A stretch of 64,000 nt of DNA from Phyto melanocephala (GCA_941918925.1 OW799234.1:45290412-45354411), one strand, 5' to 3'. Numbered from the stretch's first letter, positions 1-13,203 are shown. Numbers and translations are program-made. Notes: generated from the letters alone by a model not told the origin.

Positions 1-770
1 AAGCTAGAGGGTTCAAATTTTGCCAGAATCTTTCTTATAGACAAGGTTTGTTTGGTATTGAAAATGGGCTAAATCGGAATATTATGAAGAGAGTTATAGC
101 TCGTAAAGCAAGAATAGGTCGAAAAAACCGTGTCCTGCTAACATCGAATAAAATGGAATTGTGTCCAAACGGATAAACGTAGAGTCATGAAACTGCGAAT
201 ATATATTTCTCGAGTCAAAAGAATATTTCTCCCCAAAAATTGCTTAAATCTATGCATTACAAAAGGAGTTATATATCAAAATGTACGAAAATTTATACCG
301 CACAGTGTATATTTAAAATTTAAAACGTAATAAAACTGACAAAACTGACAAAACTATATGTACGATTCTGAAATTTTGCAAACATGGCTTTTTAGTCAAA
401 GTCTTCGTTATATATATATATATATATATATTGATTCCTATGGTTCCAAGTTGGAACAAAGGGCCGTTATAACGGAAGATAAATGTGCCACGCCCACTTT
501 TTTCTTAAAATTTAAAAAAAATATGTTAGTCATATTCATTAGCATTTATTCATTGCAGACGGCAACATCTGTTGAAGGCGCCACTACATTTTGCAAACAA
601 TGAGGATGATTTCTTTGCTAAATATCACGTATAACACTAGATGACTCTAGTAACATTTTTGAAAACATCCTAAAAATGTGCATCAGTAGATTTAAAATAT
701 GTATTTGAATATTTAAAATACATTTTTTAACTAAATTATATTTTTATCTATCTATTCTTTTGTTAAGGGT
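1..770 (-). repeat. DINE-1-like repeat (family A), left-truncated by window edge
   Basis: Reverse-oriented piece of the dispersed family that recurs at 36569-39112 and 54568-56398. It carries the family core with cacgcccac blocks and the stretch acaaggtttgtttggtattg. Bases 1-770 read as the reverse complement of about 38140-38935, except for some 150 bases present only near 38276-38430. Resemblance to Drosophila DINE-1/INE-1 is from recalled core features, not an alignment. No gene is seen; short ORFs here are repeat sequence. Confidence 0.7.
409..431. repeat. (TA)n microsatellite
   Basis: About 11 TA units inside the family A repeat. The matching place near 38620 lacks the expansion, so it is local to this copy. 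Confidence 0.8.
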
Positions 771-1458
771 GGTTAAATTTTAAGGGCGATTTTGGTGATT
801 TTGAATAAAACACAAATTATTTAGGAAATTATTATTAGCATATCTTTTTATAATCATAATATTTGTATGGTTTAATTATGTATGAAATAAAATATCGGCG
901 AAATGGCCGCCGCACAGTGGACCATTCTACGAGAAGGCGGCCAAAACTCATTTTTTCATTCGAATGTAGATACTAGTGTACCTCGTGAGCCAAAAAATTG
1001 AAACTTTATTTCACATACATATACTACCGAGAACAGGGTGATTCAAAATAAAAATTTTGAGTATTTTGCTAAAACGGGAAATTTATTAGTAAGATTTTGA
1101 TTTTTAAACTTTTAGTTTTGTATAATTTTAAAATTTGTTAACCATTAGTACATGAAAACAAATTGTTTATAATGTTTAGAAATAATTTTTTTTTTGTATT
1201 TTTAGGTTCAAATTTTCCCAAAATTCCCATTTTTAATACACCATAACTTCTAGAAAACATAAGATAACAAAAAGAAATTAGAACCATTTAGTAGATAAAG
1301 CTCTCTTCTATACCCCTATATCCCATTTTATATCCGGGACGATCCGATAGTGATCACCAGACCAATTTTTGTGACGCAAGGTCAAATATTTTTTGCAAAA
1401 TTTTAGTAAAAGAGCTAAACAAATTTTTTTGTAACGTGTTTTTTTAAAGTATTTTAGT
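771..1458. repeat. Nested TIR-element remains flanking DINE-A
   Basis: Starts with the mariner-type end aagggtggttaaatttt, then holds a second end-like sequence CAGGGTGATTCAAAAT near 1035 and a block on to 1458. Bases 812-1458 recur inverted at 18386-19013, and the CAGGGTGATTC block also recurs near 37845-38127. No coding sequence is seen. Confidence 0.55.
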
Positions 1459-2943
1459 TTTTATACCCGCAACCAAAAAAATGGTATATATATATTCTTA
1501 ATCGGGGTTTTATTTGATGACGATCTAGCTATGTCCGTCCGTCTGTTAAAAGCACTATAGAGACCCCATCGAAAACGCTAGTGGGCTCAAATTTTGCCAG
1601 AATATGTCTTATACACAAGGTTTGTTTGGAATAAAAAATTGGCTAAATCAGAATATAAGAAAGAAAGTTAAAGCTCGTAATGCAAGATGAGGTCGAAAGA
1701 ATAGTGTCCTTCCAACATCGAATAAAATGGAGTTGTGTCCACCAGCATCAACGTAGAGACATGAAACTACCTGAACAAAAACAATATAAAAATATGAAAT
1801 GTATGAAAATTTATACCGCGCAGTGTATTTTTCAGTATGTTCAAAATTTTAAACCTAATAAGAGTGACAAAATTTGATCTACGATTCTGAAATTTTGCAG
1901 GAATTGCTTTTTGGTCAAAGGCTTTGTTTTGACGGAAAATAAATGTGATACGCTAACTTTTACGCCCACCTCCCATACAACGTTTTCTCTCAAATTCTTA
2001 TAATTTCTCTATAAATCGAAATTTTGAAATAATAAAGGACTATATTGAAATATCTAAGTAGTATTTATTAGCATAAATAACTTCGACACACCTACTATAA
2101 CGCCCACTTTTCACATTATCTACTGTTAATGAAATTTAAATTTATAAAACCGACAAAATTAGAGGTATGATGATAAAATTTGCTACGGAAATCCTTCTAG
2201 TCAATGTTATTGCTATGCCAGAAAACTTAGGTGACACGCCCAATCTTACGCCCACATCCTATATAATGCTTTATCTCGAATTCAGATAATTTCTCAATGA
2301 ATAAAGATTTTGGAATAATAAAGGACTATATTGAAATATCTAAGTTATATTTATTAGCAGAAATTTTACTGACACGCTTACTTTAACGCCCACTTTCACT
2401 GAAACACTAAATTTACGAAAACATTTTAGCAGCATATCGAAGTTATAAAGGGTGGTTAAATTTTAAGGGCCGATGTTGATTTTGAATAAAACACAAATTA
2501 TTTAGGTAATTATTATTGCTTTTTGTAATGATAATATTTGTATGGTTCAATTATGTATGAAACAAAATATCGGCCAAATGGCCCCCGCGACCTCAACGGC
2601 ACACCTTGATCCGATAGTCCAAATTTTTAATAACACTGTTGATGCTCAATTGTTGGGCACGATGATGAGTCGAAGTTGACTGTTTTTTTGCCACACTATC
2701 GTGTAAAACAGGAATGCTTCTCATTTAACGAATTAAGAAGGCATTCATAGATGTTCTAACATTTTATACAGACCTGTTTTAAATTTAAAATTTAACCACC
2801 CTCTACAAAGAAAGTGATGTTTATTTTAGAGATTATTCCAAGCGATTAACAAAATAATAAATATTGTGCTTTAAATGTACACAAAATTGTTGGTGGGTAT
2901 AAAAGATTCGGCACAGCCGAATATAGTGCTCTTACTTGTTATT
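1459..2943 (-). repeat. DINE-1-like family A copy
   Basis: Runs from the end tttttatacccgcaacc to the hairpin end with attcggcacagccgaat (2906-2922) followed by atagtgctcttacttgtt. Between lie the motif gatctagctatgtccgtccg and repeated cacgcccac blocks, typical of DINE-1/INE-1 elements. It pairs in inverted orientation with 17022-18385. A mariner derivative sits inside at 2448-2803. Confidence 0.7.
2448..2803 (-). mobile_element. mariner-like deletion derivative nested in DINE-A
   Basis: Ends AAGGGTGGTTAAATTTTAAG and the reverse complement of GAGGGTGGTTAAA, flanked by TA on both sides. The interior keeps scraps of a mariner transposase reading frame seen better at 46364-46971. Too short and broken to code. 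The insertion point equals that of the copies at 36713 and 54712. Confidence 0.7.
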
Positions 2944-3622
2944 TTATTGCATTTTTAAATTTAAACTTTTAAATGGCCCACCCTTTAGAATAACAAGACG
3001 ATGCTAAAGTCAGTTGTCTACTTGAATATTAACGTAAAAGCTATTACAAATAAGGCAACAAAAAAAGTTTAAAAATGTTTCTAAATGTGGAATATATGTA
3101 TATTTCTACATCATCTCAAACTTATGTATAAGCTTAAAAACAAATTAGGCTGTTTTATACACTAACATTTAGTAGTGGTAATTAAAAATAAGCTAACGGA
3201 AATACAGTTAGTAGTTCTAATGCTTGGAAATGGGAAATCGCTTACAACATTAAACGACATTAAGGACACCTTAAATAAATTTAATTTATGAACGTCTATT
3301 GAAGTGATAGTTGTGACGCTTTGTAAAGCATGCTGAACTTGAAATTCATTTTCTTCAGCATCTAGCCAAACCATATATTTTTTTATTATTTGTATACGGG
3401 TATACAATTTATTTTTGTACATGCGTCTCATTTTTGGATATAGAAAGCATAACAGAAATGAATTAAAGATTTGAAAAAATACAAACACGAAGAATATGTC
3501 ATTTGACTAGAAAGAAACAAAAAGCAGAAAAGGACAAATTTTAAAATTAAGTCTATACTTCCCTAATTCTAATTTCATTAAAATTGTAACATAAATAGTA
3601 GTTTTAAATTAAATATACCGAT
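2944..3622. other. No gene recognised
   Basis: AT-rich sequence. A 108-codon minus-strand frame (3162-3488) has no ATG at its start, no domain I recognise and no flanking signals, so I treat it as chance. Confidence 0.5.
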
Positions 3623-4572
3623 AAAGAGTGCTTATAATGAAATCGTAGCTGGTTTCGAAACTGCATTCCGCTCGGCTAATATCAAAATAATTTTTCAATA
3701 CTTTTGAAATGATTACAATTTTATTTATTTTAAAGAAATGTTTTAGGAAGTTTAATAAGAGAAAAATGAGCTTAAGCCAGAATAAGTGATTTACAATAAA
3801 CCAAAATTCATACGGTTGAACAGAACAGAATTTTATTTAATTTTGACACTGAATTTTAAAAAGATATCTCATAAAATCTATAAAGATATATATAATAAAG
3901 GTTACCTTTAAATGCCTGTAGATTTTTAATTCTGTATGTTTTTACAAAAAAAATTTGAAATCAAGATAAAATGTACGTTTTCACGTTTTTATTAATATTT
4001 CTGGTAAAAATAACAATCCTAAAACTAACAAGTAAGAGTGCTAAATTCGGCCGTGCCGAATCTGATAATACCATTCACCATCATGTACATAGGTATAAGC
4101 CCACATCGTAGCTTAACCAGTATTTCATGTTATACGCCATTTTTCCTTATTATTTCCGACGCCATCCTTGATTTTGAATTTTTACTTACGTAGTTAACTG
4201 TATTCTACTAGTCAAGCCCTTTAATTCGATACCAGTATTGAGGGGGTTCTAGAAGTTACATTTTAAAATACCAGATTTGTCCGATATATAAATTTATTAT
4301 CCGCCATTTTGTAGTGGCGGCCAACATGAATTTCTATATTTTTATAGTGCTTATATTGCGCTAGTCAAGCCCTTACAGATGATACCAATATTGAGTCTCT
4401 CAATTGTTTGTAATTTTTTAAAATATATATTTAAAAAAAATAATTACTCCAAATTTTAGGCTATAAGTTCAATGCGATAATGACAGAATATCCAGGAAAA
4501 GTTAGTCATCCGATACTAGCTGAGTTAAATGCATTTTCGAAACCAGCTACGGTTTCATTAGAAGCACTCTTT
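3623..4572. mobile_element. TIR element, about 950 bp
   Basis: Inverted ends of about 45 bases: aaagagtgcttataatgaaa at 3623 and its near reverse complement ending at 4572, both continuing through GTAGCTGGTTTCGAAA. No target duplication could be fixed. The interior holds a DINE-B' fragment from 4029, so the TIR element was probably a target. No transposase frame is seen. Confidence 0.55.
4029..4450 (+). repeat. DINE-B' fragment (hairpin end)
   Basis: Begins aacaagtaagagtgc, with hairpin attcggccgtgccgaat at 4045-4061, then sequence shared in reverse with 61904-62488 (cgccatccttgattttgaat; tactagtcaagccctt). The far end is lost. Confidence 0.6.
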
Positions 4573-4849
4573 TGATCAGAGTCACAGGTGTTGTGTGTAA
4601 ATATCAACTATTTAACTCAGTATTGTATTAAAAATTAAAGCATAGAATTATTCGTCCTAACAGATTTCATGTTATTTCATATACATATCATTGAGTTAGT
4701 ACGAAATTTACTAACATCTGTTTTTCCTGTGTTCTTTTTGCCTTTAACTTTACCGATTAGAGCCCGGTTTATCCAAAAATTTTCACGAATATCTCTAGAG
4801 GCATATTATATCTTCAAATAGTAGCAATGGTACCTGAAAAATTTTAATT

Positions 4850-5166
4850 TTGGTGGTAAAAAAAAGGGGGGGAAACAGAGGCAGTCGTGCTTATTTGCTT
4901 ATATCTCAGAAAGTTATGGGGCGATTGTGCTGAATTTCAATAGCCATTCTCTACCGGATATTTCCAAGAGATTGATACCATTCACGGATCTAAGGAAGAT
5001 ATGGTTGCTTTTAAAAGTTGACTTCAATCAACACACGGGCAGACGGACAGACGGTCAGAGCTTATTCGACTCCTCTTTTCATAAACTTTCAGAAATACAA
5101 ATGGAATGACAAAGCTATATACATACATATACCCTTGTGCACCACAAGTGAAGGTTATAAAAAAAA
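4850..5166 (+). repeat. DINE-B tail fragment
   Basis: Matches the tail of the B family at 49587-50238: gatatttccaagagattgat, cagacggacagacggtcag, then acccttgtgcaccacaagtgaagg. The 60-codon frame across it is repeat sequence. Confidence 0.65.
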
Positions 5167-7054
5167 GTAAACAGTTTGAAATGTGCATAAAGAAAATGCC
5201 ATGAGTGAAATTAATAAATATAATCTAATAGTTTTAAAAATATTTTATAAGGAAGAGAAAGTAAGTTAATTTTATACTCCCAGCAAAATAACACATTACA
5301 AAAAAATGAGTTGAAAGTACTAGAAAACAGTTCTTCACTACTTACAACTTGGTATCTAAGCCCATTATTTTAATACGCAACGTCATTGCAGGCAAGTTCT
5401 TACCACTTTCGCTTACAAATTGGGACTGGAATAAGTACTTGAACGCTCGCTTATAAATAGGGACTTAAATAAGTACTTACTTTTATAGCAATATATAAGT
5501 ACTTGTTTTTAATAACCTAAATAACCCATTACTATTATATACTTACAGAAGTAGTTCAGTTCGTCATCACTTTTTTAGTGAAATGCTTTGCCGCTGTTGT
5601 CAAAATAATAGGAATAATACTATTACTATTATTTGATTTTTTATTATTACTAAAATACTTCTTAGTAAGACAGACGATATACATATAATAAATAGTCATT
5701 GAAAAGTATGTTGTTTAAAAGAGCAAGTAGTCATTACCTGGTTTTTGCTGGGCTGTTTAAAAAATTGGATGTACATACTTATAAACACATTTGCCTTTGG
5801 CAAACTTCGTTAATTTTGAAGCTATGTAGTAGTCTCGTTATGAAATTTTACACACAGGCAGCGTTTTACTTCTACGCCTATGTGCAACGAATAAAGTACC
5901 TACGCTAATAAGTTGTAGTAAATAAGTTGATATTTGTTTTGGCTGGAACTATTTATCGTTAATTAAGCAGATATTGAAGTACAAAAGAATTTAAATAAGA
6001 CACTTGACTTTTCATTTAATTTTGATAAACATTAAAAAAAAACATAACTAATTTAAAAACAGAAGCAAAAAAAAAACACTTGATCTTAACAAAGCCGTGG
6101 TTTTTCTAATTTTTGGTATCAGCACTTAGCTTTCCTAGATGCTACAACAAGTATAAATGGTATTATTAATATTTTCTAATATTTGTAACAACCAAATTTT
6201 ATGAAGATTTAAAATTGGTTTACCCTACATACTTTTAATGATTTCTGTTAAATGTTTCACTATCTCAGGTTATCAGGTCTGGATTGGTGAAACTAGACCT
6301 TTTTTCGGGAGGTAATGACACTCCGCTAGAATTTTTAAAGATTAACTTAAAATACATAAAATTAACTCAGTTTAAGAATTCAAAGAAAATATCTTTTTAA
6401 AGCTTTTGCCACACCCAGGAACAATTTTAAGCTACGTCAATTCAGATCTGCCTACTTTTCTGTTCGAAAAGATTTTAATTTCAATGCTAAAATAAAATAA
6501 TTATTAAGAGGTGTAAACTAGGATCATCGCGGGGAACAATTTATGAATAATAACCGTAATATAGCTCAGCCAATAATTTTTTCCTTCACCACTTTGAGAG
6601 TTACGTCGTTTGTATGAAATGCCGTCGTTCGATATACAATGAAATCACAAGCCACAAAATTGATTACTTTCAGGTTAATTCACAGAGACATTTGTCACTA
6701 CTTATAAGTAAAACATGTCTCTTGGGATATTGTTTAAAAAAATGAATAAAACGGTTACCAACCGAAAAAGTTAAAGGCAAAAAGAAATTTTTGAAAATCA
6801 ATATTTTTTTAAATACATATATCAAGTTACTACAGCTCCTAACAAAGATTTGTGACACGCTAAACACACTAATATATAGGCCATAGTATCAAAAACAATT
6901 ATTGAGGAACACTGATAAACCGGCTGGAAATTAACTGAGATATAAACTTAAAACTACAACTTCTTCGGGGTTTTGCCTAAAATTTCCAAACGAAACCCGA
7001 CTTTTTTAGCTTCTGGATGACAAAGAGAAGTAATATGGGTGTTTAATAAAAACT
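5167..7054. other. No gene recognised
   Basis: Unique-looking AT-rich DNA with short frames only. The 69-codon frame at 5699-5908 opens on TTG, not ATG, and shows no recognisable domain. No repeat boundary was found. Confidence 0.45.
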
Positions 7055-7375
7055 ATAAACTACCAAAATCCGCACCAAACATTGACCCGTTTTAGGTGTA
7101 TCGGCTTTTCAATGTATGCGTGCGGGTTTTCTGTGCCTCAAATGCGACAATTTTGCTTGTTTACATACCCGCCAATATCAAAATGAGCTTCATCTAAAAA
7201 AGATGATCTTTTTTGTCAAAATCGGCATCTTCTGTAAGTCGATCGCAGGCTTACTTAGCGAAGCGAAAACGCGTATACACAACCGTCTTCGTTCAGCGGA
7301 AGGGTAAAACTAATTATCTGTCAAATCAGACATGAGCTAAGTGTTACCATTCACCATTCAAAAAAACGATAAATG
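7055..7375 (-). mobile_element. mariner-like deletion derivative
   Basis: The minus strand keeps pieces of a mariner transposase (GYVNKQNCRI; ENPHAYIEKPIH), close to the copy at 31922-32275 but in the other direction. It stops at an end of type atggcggaccctttat. Most of the gene is missing, so it cannot code. Confidence 0.7.
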
Positions 7376-7719
7376 GCGGACCCTTTATTTATACTAAAAT
7401 ACGTTTCACTTTCTTTGACTTAACTTCGATTTGATATTAATATATTTTCTTAAATTTATTTTTACAATGAAACCTTAAGCATTTCTAAATATATTATAAT
7501 TGATACAACTGACTCCTTTTTACTAGAATGTTGTATTTTTACCGAATCTGAAGAGTATATTTTGGTACCCAGAGGTAGTTAAAAACTAATATTAGCTTTG
7601 TGTGGGCATGGCACCTTCTACTTTTATAATTATATAATTAATATTTGAATTCAATTTAGATAATCCATTTCAGTTTTTTTTTTTTTTTAATTTTATCCAT
7701 ATAAAAATAATTGAATTTA
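7376..7719. other. No gene recognised
   Basis: AT-rich spacer between a mariner derivative and a DINE fragment; nothing identified. Confidence 0.4.
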
Positions 7720-8235
7720 AAATAAAGCATTACATGGAAGATGTGCTTTAAAATAGGCGTGTCACTTTTAGGAATTATGCTTATATTGACGAGAAGTGTA
7801 TATGTATATGCAAAATTTCATCATCATACATCTAATTCTGTTAGTATTATGAGCTTTTATATTTCATTAACGGTACATTATGTTGAAAGTGGGCGTTGAA
7901 GTAGGCATGTCGAAATAGTCTCTGCTAATAAATTTAACTTATATATTTTATTATAGAGTCCTTTATTCTTACAAAATCTTAGTCCATAGAGAAATTATAT
8001 GAATTTGAAGTAAAGCGTTATATAGGAGGTTGGCGCTAAAGTAGGCCTGTCAAATTAATTTTCCGCTAATGCTTGTCTTTCGATTAAAAAGCAATGTTTG
8101 CAAAATTTCAGAATCCCACATCTTATTTTGTCAGTTTTATTACGTTTTAAGTTTTGAATATACCGAAAAATACACTGTGCGCTATAAATTTTCATACATT
8201 TTGATCTATAACTACTTTTGTAATGTATATGGGTC
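7720..8235 (+). repeat. DINE-A core fragment
   Basis: Contains the core blocks aaagtgggcgttgaagtagg and ataggaggttggcgctaaag, and the sequence cattttgatctataactac found in the other A copies. Both ends are lost. Confidence 0.6.
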
Positions 8236-8399
8236 AATTTAAAAAAAAAACGTACACATCGAGTTTTTTTGCTTATTTTTTAAAGTTTTTTCAATTCGCC
8301 GGTAAGAGTGGCCAATTTATGTAGAAATTGATGAAGATTCCGGTGGTACTTTTAGGCTCTCAAAAAGATCAATATTTTTTGAATTTTTTTTAGGTTTTC

Positions 8400-9700
8400 T
8401 ATGATTTCCATCTTGAGCGTCACACACCAAATATGTATAAAAAATCGCTAAAAATGCAAAAATATTTTAAATTCAAGCTTACTACGATGTTCTTTTGTTT
8501 CTTAAGATTGACTTTTGCGAAAATCACCTTTTCGATTATAAACACAAAATCACGATTCACTTTGATTTTTAATTTTTTTAAAAATATGTAAATTTCTGGT
8601 AAAGAAAAGACTTGAACTTAGAGGTTACTTGCAAAGCAATAGGCTTGAAACAATTTATTAAAAAAAAAATTAATTATAAGCGTTTTAAGGAAAAAAAAAC
8701 TAAGTGTGACGCTCAAGAGATTTTGTTGCACGTAAACAAGAACTAATGACAAATTTAAAGTTTAACGAAAAAAAGTTTATTCTTTTACAAAAAGTAAGTA
8801 AAAAAAACAAAAAATCTTCAAAAAACAAAACTTTTCATACAAAACTAAACGTATACATATTCCTTGATGTATTTAACAAAAATGGAAAAAAGGAAGTAAT
8901 TCTTGAAGAAACTTAGATACATTTGTAAATATTTGACGCAAAACAATAACTTAACTTAATTTAATTTATAAATTTTCATTCGAATCCTTATTCTGAATCT
9001 GTATAAACTTTATGAAATGACAAGCGGCTTTGTTTTTTTTTATTCTCATTAATTTTTACCACTTTCGAATTAAATTTGTGGCAGTTGCATAAATTTCCGG
9101 TCCCCCAGAGGTTGCAAAAGTACGATTAAACTCAAATATACCACGATTATACCTTTCTTCTTTCTTTTATATTCGTCATTACGCGCTTTATCGAGCTTTA
9201 TTTTCTCTCGATATCTTTGTGCTCTTTCAGCCGCCATTAATTTTGTTGATTTACTCTTAAAAATTAAAAAAATAAAATCATAATTAAGCATTTTAAGCTA
9301 TGAAGCAATATACATATGTATATCAAAAGTGATGCTCATGAAATGTTTGCCTATTCTGGTTTTTTCGTAGGCAATTTATTTCTCAAACTAACAAATTATA
9401 AAAAAAATGAGTTGAAACCATGTAAACAATGATTGTCAACTTCAATTTTTTACATTTAATATATTTACTTTTAAAAAAATTAGCGTGACGCTCATGAAAT
9501 TTTATTTCGCCCTTGCCATGGTGTTCACAAAAACTACGCAAATGCACACTTTTTTTACAAAGATTTTTTTTTCGCCTTTTCACTTTTGTAATAATTAAGG
9601 TTTGTACTTTCCTTACGTTATTTAATTTATTTAAATGCAAATTGAAAACTAGTAATATTACTTGAATTATAAAAAAAAGTGACGCTCAATGCAAATTGTG
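8400..9700. repeat. Cluster of dispersed GTGACGCTCA motifs
   Basis: Five spaced copies of a motif close to GTGACGCTCAtGAAATTTT: near 8413 (reverse strand), 8705, 9331, 9484 and 9679. Intervals are irregular, so this is not a simple tandem array. It surrounds the coding scrap at 9153-9237, so it may be part of one decayed element. Confidence 0.5.
9153..9237 (-). pseudogene. First-exon scrap of a transposon-type gene
   Basis: An ATG at 9237 opens MAAERAQRYREKIKLDKA and then an Arg/Lys/Glu-rich run up to a good donor AAG|GTATAA at 9153/9152. This opening resembles the basic N-terminal helix of uncharacterised transposon-encoded proteins that I recall from arthropods; that is memory, not a search. 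No continuation exon was found on the minus strand down to 8300. It could be a lone relic or the first exon of a decayed gene. Confidence 0.4.
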
Positions 9701-10100
9701 GGGACAACCTTTCTTTGCAACACCAAATTCGCACTAATTCAGTTTTGACGACTATAACAACTGAAAACACAAGAAAGAAACTCAATAATTTGAAAACTGT
9801 CATTAAATGTTGCATATTTACTTTTTTTGTTTACTAAAAATTCTAACGGGGGACACATGCTTTTGTTTGAAGGTGTCCGAGGGAGAAACAAAACACAATT
9901 CTTAATAAACAAAAAAACAAACATACAAATTTGAGAATTACGTTTTTTGTTACATATTCCTCGCTGATCATTCTCAAATTTTTTATTTTTTGTTGTTGTT
10001 TTTTTACCTAAAATAGTAGTGTAAAGTGCGGGGACACGAAAATTGCGTTTTTTTTGAAAATGACCCATATGCATATGTGAGCAATTTTTAGAGATATACA

Positions 10101-10565
10101 TATGAAATTTTATCTCCCTACGGCAATGCGTTTAGACACAATCGCATTCACGAGCTATAACTGTCTTACTAATATACCGATTTAGCCCATTTTGAATGGC
10201 AAGCAAACCTTATGTTTAAGAAATATTCCGGAAAAATTTATCCACCTAACTTTTTCCGGTACTGAGCTTATTAAGCACAGCACCGTAAGTTTATCTTCTT
10301 TTTTTATTATTGGTTTTATTTGGAAACCGCTCTATCTTGTTTTTATTTGGTCCGCAAGGAGTCAGAGGTAGTGTACGAAGTCTGGCCACTACGAGATGCG
10401 ACAAATCTACTCACTTAGATGGGCAGGTCTTTCTCACTCTATCAAATGTTCAGGCTCCACACACTACATAAGTTCACCTATCCGCTACCTGGAGACGCGT
10501 CCGATGGGAGTAAAATAAGCAAAACGCCTCCACACGGAACAGCCGAATATAGTGATCTTACTTGT
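10101..10565. repeat. DINE-A pieces around unmatched sequence
   Basis: 10101-10240 matches A-family core (cgagctataactgtcttact; gatttagcccattttgaatgg). 10540-10565 looks like a damaged hairpin end (cagccgaatatagtgatctt). The intervening 300 bases have no match in this window. Confidence 0.45.
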
Positions 10566-10929
10566 TTATAGTTCATAAGACTGTTTAGTAAATCACCAAA
10601 AAAGAAAATAAAAAAAAACTTAATTTCATGGCTTCTCTAAATACAAATCTGGAATGCGTGAACCGATTTTGTTTCTGCAAAGTTCATATGAAAGCTGACG
10701 TCAATACCAAGGTTTTTATGTACAAACGGTCTCTGTATTGTATTGCTTCATAAGTTATAACCGTTTTAGTGAACACTGCATTCATTTCGAAATATTTGAA
10801 CGAAGTGTGCAGGTGGTTCGCTAGTACTAAAAATATAGTAAAAAATTCAGCTACTTAAAATCACAAGTCGCGAAACTCGAAATGGAATCACCAATAACTC
10901 TTAGAAGTCGCAACGTCTGTTCTTAAATG
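10566..10929. other. No gene recognised
   Basis: Spacer with no identifiable feature. Confidence 0.4.
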
Positions 10930-11312
10930 TGACTACCCTGCCTGCAAAATTGTCCGACATCTGTCAGTTGTCTGTAAGAAATGTCCGCAAACAAGTTTGA
11001 ATTCTATACGAATTCTATCAGATTTTTGACCAAAAGACATTTGTATGAAGTGACAGCAAGTCGTGGAAAATTTTGAGTTTTTTGTCTGATAGAAAAGGCA
11101 GGTGAAATTCTAAAAGAATATCTAATAAAATTCGTAAAAAGAATTTTAGAGATCTCAAATGAAACTTAGTTTTTTGTAATTTTATTAAATAATTTTATTA
11201 TTATTAATCAAACATGGTGATTGGTATATACATATTATAGAATATACACATGAAATCAGTCAGAAATATATCAGACATATCGTACTATATTGCAAGCTGG
11301 GTTAGCAGCAAA
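10930..11312. mobile_element. Short inverted-repeat element (MITE-like)
   Basis: The left arm ACCCTGCCTGCAAAATTGTC (about 10933) matches, in inverted orientation, the right arm ending GCAAGCTGGGT near 11300, with TCAGACAT-type sequence inside both arms. Outer bases suggest a T-A-containing target but no clear duplication. Non-coding. Confidence 0.45.
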
Positions 11313-11654
11313 CAAAGTGTAAAACAGAATTCCAGACATTTTTTCCAACTCAAATTTATATGTTTAAGATTAGTCTTATCGCAATAAATTGTTTAATCAT
11401 TATACACTATATACCTACATCTCTGATTTAAGAACAGTTGTCAACTTCATACGTTTGTCACTTTATGCAGTGAGTTGCAAGTGCATATACGAATTTGACA
11501 GTTTTCATAGATTCATTCTCTTCTAATTATTACTGGTGACAAAAAAATATACAATATAATTAATGAATTAATATCCGGCCTTTTTAATTATCATCATGCA
11601 CCGGTAACCATATTAATTGACGTAAAATAATCATATTTATAGCGTTTGCCTAAC
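11313..11654. other. No gene recognised
   Basis: AT-rich spacer left of the CACAG element; nothing identified. Confidence 0.4.
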
Positions 11655-12636
11655 CGTTGCACAGAGGAGTATTTGACCTGAAAAGCTGGCCAAAAAGGCA
11701 AAATTGAATTTTAAGAAATCTTAAAAACTAAGTACGCAGCTCGACAGACAACAATATTTTACATACTATTGTAAATTTTTAAGACTTTTAGTTGCGATTT
11801 GTAGCTCTGAGACCCTGCTAAAGTCAGGAAAGAGAAGAAAATTATATGAGATTTTAATGTTTTTTTCGGCTTCTGGATGTTTATATGATATTTTTATTTG
11901 CGGCCAAACGAATAAAGGTTTAACAATAATTTTTTTTTCGCTGAAAGGTTTGATCAAAAGTTATTTTAAAAAGAAAAAAAAATTAAATATGTAGAATATT
12001 CATGTTGAAACAATTCGTTCAAAAGCTAAAAACAAAAAAAAATATACACATTTTTTTGCAAAAAAAGAAAAACAAGAGATTTTTAAAAGTGAGGTTAGCA
12101 TCTCTACGAATTATGTTTGATACCACAATAAAACTTGGAATCTGTTATTTTAGTAACAAAAAAAAAAGTGTGCGCAAGTTTGCGCCATTATTTTTGACGA
12201 TTTTTTTAAATTTTCACACTTTTTCTATTTTTGCTCATCAGACACTTTTTCTTATACATTTATATCGTCATAAACTTTTATGTGTTTCGAATTATTGCTT
12301 TCAACTGTTATTCACATCACTTTTAACACTTTACAATGTTAATATCTGCCTATAATTATAAATTTGAAAAATTATTTATTATCGATAGTAGTTATAAGGG
12401 AATGTCCCACACATCCCCATAAAGGATATTTTTATATACCTGCTCTACAAAACATTATTTGTTAAAACAAATAAATATACGTACCTAATAAGAATAATTA
12501 TTAGAAGCATAATCACAAAAATATGTTTACAAAAAAAAAACAAGTAAAAGCGCTATATTCGGCCGTGCCGAATCTTATATACCCTTCACAACGTGTAGTC
12601 ATGCAATAACAGTAAATTCACGTATGTATGTTAAAA

Positions 12637-12875
12637 AAAACAAAAAAAAAATAAAAAATAAAAAAAAAAATTTAAAAAAAAAAAATTAAAAAAAAAAAAA
12701 TTATTATATACATATATAATATATATAAAACAAAAAAAAAATAAAAAAAAAATTAAAAAAAAAAAAATAAAAAAAAATAATAATAAAAATATATATAATA
12801 TATTAAATAAAAAATAAAAAAAAAATAAAAAAAAAATTAAAAAAAAAAATTTTAAAAAAATTTAAAAAAAATTTT
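12637..12875. repeat. A-rich low-complexity tract
   Basis: Nearly pure A runs broken by single T and short TATATA blocks. The same tract lies at the same place in the B copies at 62681-62930 and (as T-rich) 63480-63700, so it belongs to the element. Confidence 0.8.
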
Positions 12876-13137
12876 TTTTGCCTCAGCTGGGATTCGATGC
12901 CACGTTTTCTCTAACCAGTATACACGTTTGTATGTATGTATGTATGTTGTTGTTGTAATGTTGTTTTTATGAAAAGAAAATCGAGGTGGTCGTGGGTTTT
13001 TGCTCATATCTCAGTTGTTTATGTACCGATGTTTCTGATTTTCAATACCGATCTACTCCCGAATATTTCTGATATTTTAATACCTTACCCGGGTCCAACC
13101 TATGTCGGGGGGCTTCAAAAAGTTGATTTCAACATAC

Positions 13138-13203
13138 ACACGGACAGACGGTCAGACGGACAGACGGACAGACGGACAGACGGACAGACGGACAGACGGT
13201 CAG
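13138..13203 (+). repeat. GACGGACA minisatellite inside DINE-B
   Basis: About eight 8-base units of the type gacggaca, some with gacggtca. Other B copies here have one to three units, so this copy is expanded. Confidence 0.8.

Noticed and set aside
3162..3488. 108-codon minus-strand ORF
   Set aside because: Begins with GTG, no recognisable domain, no flanking signals.
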